NCBI GenBank assembly: GCA_013287085.1
Contig: JABDEM010000016.1
Location: 1 to 36,096 of the forward strand
Direction: 5' to 3'
DNA from: Gammaproteobacteria bacterium
Lineage (GTDB): Bacteria; Pseudomonadota; Gammaproteobacteria; DSM-16500
Length of the DNA stretch: 36,096 nt
Numbering within the stretch: position 1 is the first letter of the stretch; each line of letters opens with the position of its first letter. The position numbers and the translations under genes were made by a program. The notes beneath the pieces are model-generated. The model saw only the letters and a program-made list of their open reading frames with translations, did not search any database and was not told the origin of the DNA. This document shows positions 1-12,497 of this stretch, one piece after another.

Positions 1-3000
1 CGCTCACTATTTCCGAGACATGAACTGAGCAATTTCCTTGGAGTCTTATAACATTGCGAACAAATTTATCTTTCTCACGCGAGTCCATCCTAACTCCCTT
101 TGAATATTCAATAATTAAATCTCTATGCATCTCTGTCGCTGATTCTAAGTCTTTTGCTTTTTCTTCGATGCGAGTTAACTCTGCAGCATTTTCTTTATTA
201 GGATTCTCTTTATATTTTTGAGCGGCTTTTTGAGCCTCATTGAAACCTTGCAATGAACGGTTTTCAAGAGCTTTAAGTGCCGCAATTTGATCGAGCACTC
301 TTACTTGACCTTTAATGTCGAGCAGCCATTGTTTGACTACTTTTTCTTCTGCTGCACTCCCTGGCTCTACTTGTTTTGCCACTTCCTTAGCATCAGAAAG
401 CAACACTCCGCTCAATGCCGCTAACTCTGCAGAATCTTTATTGTTAAAAGAACTTTTTAAATACCCTATATTGTCTTCATATTGCTGCTTTAAAGCTGAA
501 TCATCAAATACCGGTGGAGGAGGGGGCGCTTCTGCGGAGACTTTTGCTTCGCTTAATTCGACATCCATGCTTTCTTTTCTTGCGGCTTCAATCTCTTTTT
601 TGAGCGTTTTCTTAACTTCTTTATATCTCTTATCAATAGACTTAATATTTTTACGCGCGGCAGCAAGCTCGCCTTTGCTAACAATAGCGTCAAATTTTCT
701 AAGGCTTCTGATATTTTTCATCGCATTCGCTGCTTGAGTTCTAATTTGGGTTTTAATTTCAGCCTTCTCATCCAAAGCTTGAGCTCCTTCTTTGAGATTT
801 TGTAATTTTCTTATTTGATCTTGTGCGAAAGCTTTTTTTGGAGCTTCTAGAGCTTCAATATTATTTTTTAATGTTTGAATGGCAGCTTGTGCTTTTTGAT
901 ACGTCTCATCTGCAGGCGATACGTTATATTTCTTTTTGGCAGTTTGTAATGCTTTCTCCAATTTTCTTAATTGATTTCTGCTTTCTACTATAGGAGGAGT
1001 ACCTAAGACAGATGCCACAAATGGATTTTTAGATTTACCTAAAGATGCTTGGTTATCCATCGCTCCTTTTGCAATTTGCGCAAACGCTTGCTCTTGCTTG
1101 GTAGGTTTAACAGGTTTTTCAGCTTTGGCTTCAGCGGGGTATTTCGCTAATATATCCGTAGAAATTTTGGTAGAAAGAGTAGTAGTTTTACTAGGCTCTT
1201 TCTTATCAACGAAATATTCGGCTTTATGAAACTTCGCAGCTTTCTCAATTAACGTTCTTTGCTCAGAACTTAAATTTGCAAAAGCTTTCTTAAGGATGGC
1301 CTCTCTTTGCTGTGTATTCAATGCAGGGTCCGATAAGCCAGGAAGCTTCGATAAGGCACTATCTAACTCGTTATATCTCCTAGGCTTGTCTGGTTTTTTA
1401 ATATAGGATAAAAAAGCTTTTAATAGAGCCTCTGTATCAGGATTTTTCTTGGCTTTTTTTATTTCTTTATCAAATTGATCAACTAAAACTGCTCTGGTAG
1501 CTGCATTATTTTGTATTTGTTTTACCTGAGCCAACACTTGATCACTATTTTCACGAATATTAAGCGCTCGACTAACTAATCCTAAATGCTTTTCATTTGA
1601 AAAAACACGGTCAAAATCCGCGGCAGAAAAATTTTCACCTCCTAACTCTTCAAATAATTTATCTTGCGCAGCATCACTATCTACTTGTTCGGTAGCATAT
1701 ACCTCAAAAAGACCTAAAATTTGTTTTGTCTTAGCATCAAGACGAGGTGCTTTTCTTACTTCTTCAAAATCTTCAGCTAATGGGTTTGCCCATTCTTCTC
1801 TCGCGGCAGTGATTGCTACATCTAAACTCGCATGTGCTGCTTCTAATCTTGGAATCACGGGCTCATCTTCTTTTGCGAGCGTTTTTTCTTCTTTAGCACG
1901 TTCTATTATTGAACTTAGCTTTTGATATTTTTCTTCTAAAGGATCTAATGTATTTTTTTGGAATCGCACAAACTCTTCTTCGTTTTCTTTTTCTTTCTTA
2001 GCAGTTTGCGTGACTGTTTTCATTTCAGCAATAAGTGCATTTAACTCTTCTGATAAGCTTTGAACCGGTTTTTTTTCTTCTGCGGCTTTTACTTCGACTG
2101 CTGCTCGCGCAACTTCTACTTTAGGTGCTTTAGGCGCCATGTTGACTTGGGTAGCTTCAATTCGATTTTTAAATGCTTGTCCTTCAGCATCTAGAAAACC
2201 CGGATAACCTGGTTGCATTTTTACGGCTTGTAATATTTTTGGATCGCCTATGGAGAGATAAGTTAAATAGATGGACATAACGGCGGCTTTTTTTGCTTTT
2301 ACATCCGCTTTATCCTTAGATTTTTCTAAATTTTCTAGATAACTAATAATTTCTTTTGTTAAGCCTTTTGTTTCTTTTTGTAAAGGCGATGGTTCAACGA
2401 CCACTTTTTTTCCGGGTTCAGGTATACCTTTTTTTGCTTGTTCCAATGCTTGTTCTATTTGATCAGTCCATGCTTTACTCGCGTTCTGGCCGCTTTTGCC
2501 CATTGCCGTAAATTCAAATACGTTGGCTGTCGCTTGTACGGCTTTATCGTGCAAACTTTCTCCTGGGTTTACGTGAATTCCGCTAGCCACAATTGATTGG
2601 TAGGTAAGCTCAACTAATCCTAATAATCCGGGTGGTACGGATTTACTTTCTGGGGTATATCCAGAAGCCGCTACATAGGCTTTTAATATTCTTGTACTTA
2701 TAAGACCGCTACTTCTAAATGCAGCATCTTTATTGGCTATTGCAACATTAGCGGCTGCATGAGCTAAGTCTCGTAACTGTTCCATCGATAAGTTTTCAAG
2801 ACGTTCATCGATATAACTTATTACTTTTGTCTTATCGATATCGCCTTGAGCTTTTTGAATTGATTCTTCTAACTCACGATACGCTTTTGATGCAGCTCCC
2901 ATACGCATTTCTTGTTCACGCTTTACTTGACCAGTATCGCCTTTTGCTCTGTCTGCTATTCTTTTATTTTCTGCAGCAACCAGAAAATTATTAAACCCAT

Positions 3001-3445
3001 CTTCAACATTTCTTACTATTTTATTTTTCTCTTTTGATTTTGGTAGTGCTGTTGCATAAACCAGTTTAATGGGTTTAGCTTTTTGGTTTTTAATGGCTAA
3101 AGGTTTTGCAGCAAATTGAAAATTATTTTCACGCTCAGTATCCACTCGGTCATAGATGTCCATCAGATGGTCTTGGAATTTTACAAATTTTTGGTCGGTA
3201 AATAATACCCTAGCATTCTTTTTAAGCTCATTGGTTTTAACTTTAAATTGTTTATAATTTTCGTCTACCTCATCATCCCCGATATCTGACTTTAATAAAT
3301 AATTTAAAAAAGCTTGTTGCTGCTCCTTTTGTAATCGTGAAGGCAGGTCATTTTTTTCCTCTAGCTTTGCAATATTTTCCCCAAGCTCTTTTGCAAGCTG
3401 ATCAACTTCTGCTTGTAAATCCTTCTTACGAGGCGCGTGTTGCAT
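1..3445 (-). CDS. Giant Lys/Glu-rich coiled-coil protein, 3' end outside the window (partial)
   Basis: Reading leftward from ATG 3445, the frame stays open to the window edge, giving 1148 visible residues with no stop. I checked the frame at several points along its length (near 2100, 1320, 540 and 60). A good ribosome site (GGAGG) lies about 7 nt upstream of the ATG. The protein is dominated by Lys, Glu, Ala, Gln and Leu in long amphipathic, coiled-coil-like stretches. It has no signal peptide or obvious membrane segment, and its first cysteine is near residue 1139. Two Pro-rich breaks are visible: an Ala/Pro/Lys/Val linker near residues 430-455 and a run of five prolines (APPPPPVF) near 978. 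I recognise no catalytic motif or family. Size, composition and taxon make a secreted effector or a cytoplasmic scaffold plausible, but nothing visible proves either. The C-terminus, where a type IV secretion signal would lie, is not in the window. Confidence 0.85.
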   Translation of the reverse strand, partial: MQHAPRKKDLQAEVDQLAKELGENIAKLEEKNDLPSRLQKEQQQAFLNYLLKSDIGDDEVDENYKQFKVKTNELKKNARVLFTDQKFVKFQDHLMDIYDRVDTERENNFQFAAKPLAIKNQKAKPIKLVYATALPKSKEKNKIVRNVEDGFNNFLVAAENKRIADRAKGDTGQVKREQEMRMGAASKAYRELEESIQKAQGDIDKTKVISYIDERLENLSMEQLRDLAHAAANVAIANKDAAFRSSGLISTRILKAYVAASGYTPESKSVPPGLLGLVELTYQSIVASGIHVNPGESLHDKAVQATANVFEFTAMGKSGQNASKAWTDQIEQALEQAKKGIPEPGKKVVVEPSPLQKETKGLTKEIISYLENLEKSKDKADVKAKKAAVMSIYLTYLSIGDPKILQAVKMQPGYPGFLDAEGQAFKNRIEATQVNMAPKAPKVEVARAAVEVKAAEEKKPVQSLSEELNALIAEMKTVTQTAKKEKENEEEFVRFQKNTLDPLEEKYQKLSSIIERAKEEKTLAKEDEPVIPRLEAAHASLDVAITAAREEWANPLAEDFEEVRKAPRLDAKTKQILGLFEVYATEQVDSDAAQDKLFEELGGENFSAADFDRVFSNEKHLGLVSRALNIRENSDQVLAQVKQIQNNAATRAVLVDQFDKEIKKAKKNPDTEALLKAFLSYIKKPDKPRRYNELDSALSKLPGLSDPALNTQQREAILKKAFANLSSEQRTLIEKAAKFHKAEYFVDKKEPSKTTTLSTKISTDILAKYPAEAKAEKPVKPTKQEQAFAQIAKGAMDNQASLGKSKNPFVASVLGTPPIVESRNQLRKLEKALQTAKKKYNVSPADETYQKAQAAIQTLKNNIEALEAPKKAFAQDQIRKLQNLKEGAQALDEKAEIKTQIRTQAANAMKNIRSLRKFDAIVSKGELAAARKNIKSIDKRYKEVKKTLKKEIEAARKESMDVELSEAKVSAEAPPPPPVFDDSALKQQYEDNIGYLKSSFNNKDSAELAALSGVLLSDAKEVAKQVEPGSAAEEKVVKQWLLDIKGQVRVLDQIAALKALENRSLQGFNEAQKAAQKYKENPNKENAAELTRIEEKAKDLESATEMHRDLIIEYSKGVRMDSREKDKFVRNVIRLQGNCSVHVSEIVS

Positions 3446-3522
3446 AACCCATCCTCCAAAAGTTGCTATATATTCAGTATAGGAGGGGTTTTTCATTTTG
3501 CTTGGGTTTTAAGTGTTAATTT

Positions 3523-3537
3523 CTCTGAAATACAGAG
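3523..3537. repeat. Short inverted repeat between the divergent giant gene and transposase-like gene
   Basis: CTCTG and CAGAG are perfect 5-bp arms around AAATA, in the 177-bp divergent intergenic region. It may be an operator or chance; the arms are short, so this is weak. Confidence 0.2.
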
Positions 3538-3622
3538 CTATATCTGTTTGAATCTATTATTGAATTATCTAACTTATTGATTTAGTATAGGGTCTGGACT
3601 TCATTTAATAAGGATATTTATC

Positions 3623-7928
<4,306 letters not shown>

Positions 7929-7957
7929 TTGTCGTTATCTTCTTAGAACATGCTTGT

Positions 7958-7986
7958 ATTTTACGTAAAAATGCTCTCAATGTTAA
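7958..7986 (-). promoter_or_regulatory. Sigma70-type promoter for recF-gyrB
   Basis: On the minus strand: -35 TTAACA (5/6 match), 17-bp spacer, -10 TAAAAT (5/6 match). Transcription would start about 22 nt before the recF ATG. This gives recF-gyrB independent expression despite being cut off from dnaA-dnaN. Confidence 0.6.
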
Positions 7987-8176
7987 GGTACAATCTACTG
8001 AAAGCACCCTATAAAATTATTACTTAATAATACCTTCTTCCTTCAAAAAAGCGATGAAGAAACTAAAAAACCATAGCAAATAAATCAATAATTGGGTATG
8101 TTTCCACCTCCCCAAATAACCTCTTAATTTTCTGCGCTAAGAATTCATCCCATCATTCATTAACAAACTATTGCGC

Positions 8177-8200
8177 ATATAGCATTATTTGCTATATAGC
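8177..8200. promoter_or_regulatory. Palindromic operator candidate of the toxin-antitoxin operon
   Basis: ATATAGC (8177-8183) and GCTATAT (8191-8197) are perfect inverted arms around 7 nt. The right side is itself a perfect 10-bp palindrome, GCTATATAGC (8191-8200). It overlaps the likely -35 of the toxin-antitoxin promoter, as expected for autorepression by an XRE antitoxin. The binding role is inference. Confidence 0.5.
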
Positions 8201-8215
8201 AAAAATAACTATAAA
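8189..8215 (+). promoter_or_regulatory. Putative promoter of the toxin-antitoxin operon
   Basis: -35-like TTGCTA (8189-8194) and -10-like TATAAA (8210-8215) with a short 15-bp spacer. The -35 overlaps the palindrome. It sits 17 nt before the toxin ATG, so only a short leader remains. Confidence 0.35.
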
Positions 8216-8232
8216 CTAACAGGTAGAATATT

Positions 8233-8526
8233 ATGCTATGGATAGTAACACTAACACGAAATACTGAGAAACAATTGATAAAACTACCAGAGAAAATTAA
8301 ATTAATATCGCAATTACTGGTAAATGATTTAGAAAAACATGGATATTATCCAGGATCGCAATGGCCTAACTTTAGTAAATTACAGGGAAAACAGGATAAA
8401 TATTTATATCACTGTCATCTTATTAAAGGTAGGCCTACTTATGTTGCATGCTGGAAGATTACCAATAAAAAATTACGTAAAATAGAGGTCTATTATGTCG
8501 GCACACACGAAAACGCACCTTACTAA
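8233..8526 (+). CDS. RelE/HigB-like type II toxin
   Basis: 97 aa, the usual size of RelE-superfamily mRNA-interferase toxins, which cut mRNA at the ribosome. The N-terminal helical part (residues 10-35) is followed by a beta-rich half with YLYHCHLIKGRPTYVACW (58-74) and a C-terminal EVYYVGTHENAPY (85-97). This is the pattern of small cytotoxic translational repressors paired with XRE antitoxins. ATG preceded by AGGTAG. It is the first gene of a two-gene operon, and the antitoxin overlaps its 3' end by 32 nt, a toxin-first (HigBA-like) order. The catalytic residues cannot be assigned with certainty from sequence alone. Confidence 0.8.
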   Translation: MLWIVTLTRNTEKQLIKLPEKIKLISQLLVNDLEKHGYYPGSQWPNFSKLQGKQDKYLYHCHLIKGRPTYVACWKITNKKLRKIEVYYVGTHENAPY

Positions 8527-8878
8527 AAAAATCCAATTTCTTTGTATCGTATCGAAAGGGAAATATTATGAATTACCTTTGGCGATACTCGAACGATATC
8601 GTGTTAATCGGCCTAGCCCTAAGAACAAACCCGTAGATGCCGGAGAAATATTGCAGGTAAGCCCTGAGCAAGCATTTGCTGATATTAATGCTAAATATAC
8701 AAAAAGCGGAGCTCTTTTGCGGGCTATTAGATTTCGTGAAGGCGTGACACAGGAAAAATTCGCAAAAATGATTAATGTAACGCAGGGTGATCTATCAAAA
8801 ATTGAGCGTGGGATTCGGCCAATTGGAAAAATTCTTTCCAAACGGATTGCTAAAAAGTTTGGAAGTCGCATCGAGTAA
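8495..8878 (+). CDS. XRE-family antitoxin
   Basis: 127 aa. Residues about 72-120 form a helix-turn-helix of the XRE/Cro type (RFREGVTQEKFAKMINVTQG, then LSKIERGIRPIGKILSKRIA). The N-terminal 65 residues are a separate region likely to contact the toxin (KGKYYELPLAILERYRV). It starts inside the toxin gene with a 32-nt overlap, implying translational coupling. No later in-frame ATG precedes the HTH, so this start is preferred. It probably neutralises the toxin and represses the operon at the palindrome 8177-8200. The pair is inserted between dnaN and recF, which is unusual. Confidence 0.82.
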   Translation: MSAHTKTHLTKKIQFLCIVSKGKYYELPLAILERYRVNRPSPKNKPVDAGEILQVSPEQAFADINAKYTKSGALLRAIRFREGVTQEKFAKMINVTQGDLSKIERGIRPIGKILSKRIAKKFGSRIE

Positions 8879-8900
8879 AACTCTCGTCATGGTATATAAA

Positions 8901-8929
8901 TTGACAAACATAGCGCTCATCCGTAAGCT
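8901..8929 (+). promoter_or_regulatory. Putative promoter of the small secreted protein gene
   Basis: Perfect -35 TTGACA (8901-8906), 17-bp spacer, weak -10 TAAGCT (3/6). It lies 32 nt before the ATG at 8962 and separates this gene from the toxin-antitoxin operon. Confidence 0.4.
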
Positions 8930-8961
8930 TCTTTCAATTATTTTACTGTAGGAATATTTCC

Positions 8962-9426
8962 ATGAAGCTTCTCACTAGAACTCTAGTTTTATCAGCCTTA
9001 TTTATTTTTTCTGGCATGGTTTTTGCTGAAGAGATTACACCAAAACCCCATTTATGGATTGATATTCATTCCTTAATACCTATGCATACAGAAGGCTTGA
9101 CTGTAATTCTTCATACTAAACGTAAATCTACGGAAGAAACTGCTGAAACATTAATCGCAAATCCAATAACCTTCTACCCTTATGATACCGATCAAGCTCA
9201 TGCCATTGATTACCCTGGAGACGTTAGTACTACGGTTTATATCACTTCATTACAAGTCATTGATGCGAATGGCGAATTGGCTACTGTATGGAAAGCAAAG
9301 AAAAATTATATAGATGAATGCACAACTGAAAAAGGCAATTATTTTACTTTTACACAAGATCCTGAAACTAAAAAGTATCAATGCGCGACAAGTGCTTATA
9401 ATGACAACTCACCTACAATCTCATAG
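8962..9426 (+). CDS. Small secreted protein of unknown function, two conserved cysteines
   Basis: 154 aa; ATG preceded by AGGAA. A clear Sec signal peptide covers residues 1-22 (MKLL start, hydrophobic core, VFA before EE). The mature part of about 130 aa looks beta-rich. It has an IHSLI motif near its start, one cysteine in DECTT, a second in YQCAT, and ends YNDNSPTIS. The same landmarks, in the same order, occur in the secreted protein at 16654-17097, so I regard the two as distant paralogues. The cysteines probably form a disulfide in the periplasm or outside the cell. I do not recognise the family. The 3' end overlaps the convergent dnaN by 14 nt. Confidence 0.8.
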   Translation: MKLLTRTLVLSALFIFSGMVFAEEITPKPHLWIDIHSLIPMHTEGLTVILHTKRKSTEETAETLIANPITFYPYDTDQAHAIDYPGDVSTTVYITSLQVIDANGELATVWKAKKNYIDECTTEKGNYFTFTQDPETKKYQCATSAYNDNSPTIS

Positions 9427-10522
9427 GCATAACCACATATAAGCTCGAATCATCTTTTTCAGAGGCTTCAATTAATATTCCGGCGTTCGCATCCGTAAAT
9501 GAACACCGGATATTTTCAGCGGCGATGGTTGAAACGACATCGAGTAAATAAGCAGCGTTAAAACCAATTTCCATATCGCTGCCTTTATAATCTAAATGCA
9601 CTATTTCTTCGGCTTCTTCTTGTTCTGGATTATTCGCGACTATTTTTAAACTATTTTGATCGAACTGTAATCTGATGCCGCGGAATTTTTCATTGGATAA
9701 GATAGAGGCGCGTACTAAAGCTTGTTTTAAGCCTTCGCGACTGGCAATAGCGACATTATTGATAGAGCGTGGGATGAGTTTATTAAAATCCGGGTATTGA
9801 GCGTTAATTAATTTTGAAGTGAAAGTAAAATCGGCGGAGCTTAGACGGAAATGATTTTCACCTAAATAAACCGTCACTTCGTCGCTAGCATTGGTATCTA
9901 ATAAACGCATCATTTCTAAAATGCTTTTACGTGGGAGTATGACACGGGAATTTTTCTTGCCGGTTTCCACTTGGTCAATAGAACTAAACGCTAATCGATG
10001 GCCGTCGGTTGCGACACAGCGAATCGTACCGTTATCCACATCAAATAAAGCACCATTTAAATAGTGTCTAACATCTTGTTGCCCCATAGCGAAATGAACT
10101 TTACCTAGTAATTTTCTTAATTTATTTTGATCTATTTTAAATTCAGTCGTGAAAATCATATTTTCGGTGTGAGGAAAATCAGTCGCGGGCAATGTCGCTA
10201 AAGTAAAACGGCTTTTACCTGCGCGTATGGTCATTTGATTTTCTTCTAAACTAAAATTTAAGTCACTTTCATCGGACAGTGCACGACAAATATCAAGTAA
10301 CTTTCGGGCAGCAACCGTCGTCGTTCCTTCTTTAGAAACTTTTTCTAAAGGAGCAAAACCCACCAGTTCAATTTCAAGATCAGTGCCTGTTAAAAATAAT
10401 TGGTTATTTTTAACCGTAACTAAAACATTCGAAAGAATAGGTAAAGTTTGTCTGCGCTCAACAACACCGCTGACGATTTGTAAAGGCTTTAATAAAACAG
10501 AACGGGCTATAGTAAATTCCAT
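9413..10522 (-). CDS. dnaN: DNA polymerase III beta subunit (sliding clamp)
   Basis: Ring clamp that tethers DNA polymerases to the template. 369 aa (E. coli 366), with the three-fold repeated clamp fold. The N-terminus MEFTIARSVLLKPLQIVSGV matches the family. I chose the ATG at 10520-10522 rather than the in-frame TTG four codons upstream at 10534, because it fits the family N-terminus. Other family segments are LPILSNVLV, RKLLDICRAL, KLRKLLGKVHFAM and the C-terminal VVMPMRL. It begins just past the dnaA stop (8-nt gap) and is cotranscribed with it. The 3' end overlaps the plus-strand secreted-protein gene by 14 nt. Confidence 0.98.
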   Translation of the reverse strand: MEFTIARSVLLKPLQIVSGVVERRQTLPILSNVLVTVKNNQLFLTGTDLEIELVGFAPLEKVSKEGTTTVAARKLLDICRALSDESDLNFSLEENQMTIRAGKSRFTLATLPATDFPHTENMIFTTEFKIDQNKLRKLLGKVHFAMGQQDVRHYLNGALFDVDNGTIRCVATDGHRLAFSSIDQVETGKKNSRVILPRKSILEMMRLLDTNASDEVTVYLGENHFRLSSADFTFTSKLINAQYPDFNKLIPRSINNVAIASREGLKQALVRASILSNEKFRGIRLQFDQNSLKIVANNPEQEEAEEIVHLDYKGSDMEIGFNAAYLLDVVSTIAAENIRCSFTDANAGILIEASEKDDSSLYVVMPMRL

Positions 10523-10530
10523 AGGATTTC

Positions 10531-11883
10531 TCAAGTAGTTAAGGTTCTTAAAAGGTTAGTGTAATCTTCTTCCATGTCTTGGTTGGATTGGCGCAGTTCT
10601 GCAATCACGCGGCAAGCATGTAATACCGTTGTATGATCACGGCCACCAAATACATCACCAATTTCGGGCAAACTATGATTCGTTAATTCTTTGGCAAGTG
10701 CCATCGCCATTTGGCGAGGTCTTGCAACTGACCTGCTTCTGCGTTTGGATAAAAGATCCGCTACTTTGACTTTGTAATATTCAGCCACAGTCTTTTGGAT
10801 ATTTTCAACGGTAATTAATTTATCCTGCAGAGCTAATAAATCGCGCAAAGCATCTTTAACAAAATCTAAAGTAATTGGGCGCCCAGTAAAATGCGCGTTG
10901 GCAATAATGCGCTTTAGTGCGCCTTCGAGTTCTCTCACATTGGATCTGATACGTTTTGCAACAAAGAAAGCTACTTCATAGGGTAAATTGGTCTTAGAGG
11001 CTTCGGCTTTGCTCATTAAAATGGCCACTCTGGTTTCAAGCTCTGGCGGCTCGACTGACACGGTTAATCCCCAACCAAAACGGGATTTTAAACGCTCTTC
11101 AACGCCGTTAATTTCTTTAGGATAACGATCACAAGTTAAAATAACCTGCTGCTGACTTTCTAGGAGAGAGTTAAACGTATGGAAAAACTCTTCTTGCGAA
11201 CGATCTTTGCCGGCAAAAAATTGAATATCATCGATCAATAAAGCATCAACGCCACGATAAAATCGCTTAAAATCATTCATGGAATTGGTTTGTAAAGCTT
11301 TAACCATATCAGCCACAAAACGCTCCGAGTGCAGATACAACACTTTAGCATTCACATTATTGCGCATAATTTGATTGCCGATAGCATGCAACAAGTGAGT
11401 TTTTCCTAAGCCTACACCGCCATATAAATAAAGTGGGTTATAAGCAACCGCTGGATTTTCAGCGACCTGCAACGAAGCAGCTTTAGCTAATTGGTTGGAC
11501 TTACCTTCTACAAAGTTATCAAAAGTAAATGTAGGATTGATGTTGCTTTGAAAATTTACAATATCTACTGTTTTGCTCTTAGTTACAACAGCCGGAGCTT
11601 GCGTTGGATTAGTTGCATTTACCCTAACCGTTTCGCCACGCTTACTGCCAATTTCTAATAATACCGGTGGCGGGCTCGATTCACAAAACTGCACCACTAA
11701 TTCTTTGATACGTCCTAAAAAACGCTCTGTAATCCAATCTAAAACAAAACGATTAGGGGCAAACAAAACCAATTTATTATCAGCATGTTGCGCTTGAAGA
11801 GGGCGGATCCAAGTATTAAATTGTTGCGAGGGAAATTCATCTTGTAAACAAGATAAACATTTTTCCCAAAGTGTCACCTCCAC
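10531..11883 (-). CDS. dnaA: Chromosomal replication initiator DnaA
   Basis: AAA+ initiator that binds DnaA boxes at oriC and melts DNA. 450 aa. Domain I covers residues 1-75 ([20 protein letters not shown]), followed by a short linker. The AAA+ domain has Walker A GGVGLGKT (155-162) and Walker B LLIDDIQF (215-222). Domain IV carries the DnaA-box recognition signature GGRDHTTV (413-420). The start is GTG (11881-11883) with AAGGAGAGG upstream, giving [10 protein letters not shown], equivalent to the E. coli N-terminus. Unlike many relatives, rpmH is not upstream; a DUF4383 gene and polA are. No DnaA-box cluster was seen upstream. Confidence 0.98.
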   Translation of the reverse strand: MEVTLWEKCLSCLQDEFPSQQFNTWIRPLQAQHADNKLVLFAPNRFVLDWITERFLGRIKELVVQFCESSPPPVLLEIGSKRGETVRVNATNPTQAPAVVTKSKTVDIVNFQSNINPTFTFDNFVEGKSNQLAKAASLQVAENPAVAYNPLYLYGGVGLGKTHLLHAIGNQIMRNNVNAKVLYLHSERFVADMVKALQTNSMNDFKRFYRGVDALLIDDIQFFAGKDRSQEEFFHTFNSLLESQQQVILTCDRYPKEINGVEERLKSRFGWGLTVSVEPPELETRVAILMSKAEASKTNLPYEVAFFVAKRIRSNVRELEGALKRIIANAHFTGRPITLDFVKDALRDLLALQDKLITVENIQKTVAEYYKVKVADLLSKRRSRSVARPRQMAMALAKELTNHSLPEIGDVFGGRDHTTVLHACRVIAELRQSNQDMEEDYTNLLRTLTT

Positions 11884-11985
11884 AAATCCTCTCCTTACAC
11901 TTAAACGAGCTAATTAAATCCTTTGATAGGATAGACGATAATGTTTTAAATGAGAATAGAATCCGACTAGCCGAAACAGAAATAC

Positions 11986-12011
11986 CGGGCCGATTCGATG
12001 AAACCAGCCCG
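11986..12011 (-). terminator. Hairpin after the DUF4383 gene, before dnaA
   Basis: Read on the minus strand: a 10-bp stem (CGGGCTGGTT / AATCGGCCCG, two G-U pairs) with a 6-nt loop, starting 12 nt after the DUF4383 stop. It is followed by a T-containing but interrupted tract. It probably limits read-through into dnaA; it could also act as an attenuator in the dnaA leader. Confidence 0.5.
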
Positions 12012-12023
12012 AAACTCTATCTC

Positions 12024-12395
12024 TTAAGCGCTTCTAGCTTTACAGAAAAAGCCCAAAAATAAAGCAACAACTGCAAGGCCTGTATGAAGATAATTGTCAT
12101 TCATATTCATGTGCATATTCATAATCAAATCTTCTCTATGCATAAATCCTAAAACAGCCAAAGCTGCAAAAACTAGACCAATGATGATAAAAAACACTTT
12201 AGCAATTTTTGCATTGGTAGAGCAGAGCAACGCTAAAACACCAATGGCCAAACGGACTATGCTGTGCATAGAATCAGCAGTAAATAAATTTAGCAATTTT
12301 CCATCGGTAACAAGGGAAGGAATAAAACCAGCTACGCCCGCAGCAATAAAAACAATACCAAACAATACAGCAAAAACTCTTAAACAAGCACCCAT
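12024..12395 (-). CDS. DUF4383-like small membrane protein
   Basis: 123 aa with four hydrophobic segments (about 5-25, 46-60, 65-84 and 102-117). Two features match the DUF4383 family: LLNLFTADSMHSIVRLAIG after the first helix, and MNDNYLHTGLAVVALFLG near the end. The first is typically a Leu-Phe-x-x-Asn-x-x-His pattern; the second an Asn-x-x-Asp-Asn-x-Leu-His pattern. ATG preceded by AGGAGG. Function unknown; inner-membrane location expected. It is divergent from polA and followed by dnaA on the same strand, with a hairpin between. Confidence 0.75.
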   Translation of the reverse strand: MGACLRVFAVLFGIVFIAAGVAGFIPSLVTDGKLLNLFTADSMHSIVRLAIGVLALLCSTNAKIAKVFFIIIGLVFAALAVLGFMHREDLIMNMHMNMNDNYLHTGLAVVALFLGFFCKARSA

Positions 12396-12497
12396 CTGAC
12401 ATCCTCCTGTCTGATTATCCTAACAAACCCAAATTAGTATACCCGATTTTATAAAACTGAGGTATAAAAGGTTGTCTTGAATCTTTGGAATAGTTGT

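Larger units (their letters stand above)
7929..8232. other. 304-bp intergenic region between divergent recF and toxin-antitoxin operon
   Basis: AT-rich and without an ORF worth calling. It holds a good minus-strand promoter for recF-gyrB (7958-7986) at one end, and a palindromic operator-like element with a plus-strand promoter at the other (8177-8215). The middle (about 7990-8170) shows nothing I recognise, and no DnaA-box cluster is present, so it does not look like oriC. Confidence 0.7.

Noticed and set aside
315..737. Plus-strand ORF of 140 codons
   Set aside because: It lies antisense inside the long open minus-strand coiled-coil gene and has a Ser/Leu-rich composition typical of a reverse-strand shadow.
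10032..10040. Perfect DnaA box TTATCCACA
   Set aside because: A single copy inside dnaN coding sequence with no companions; not evidence for oriC, although a single site could titrate DnaA.
12094..12399. Plus-strand ORF opposite the DUF4383 gene
   Set aside because: Antisense shadow of a gene with a strong Shine-Dalgarno and a family match.
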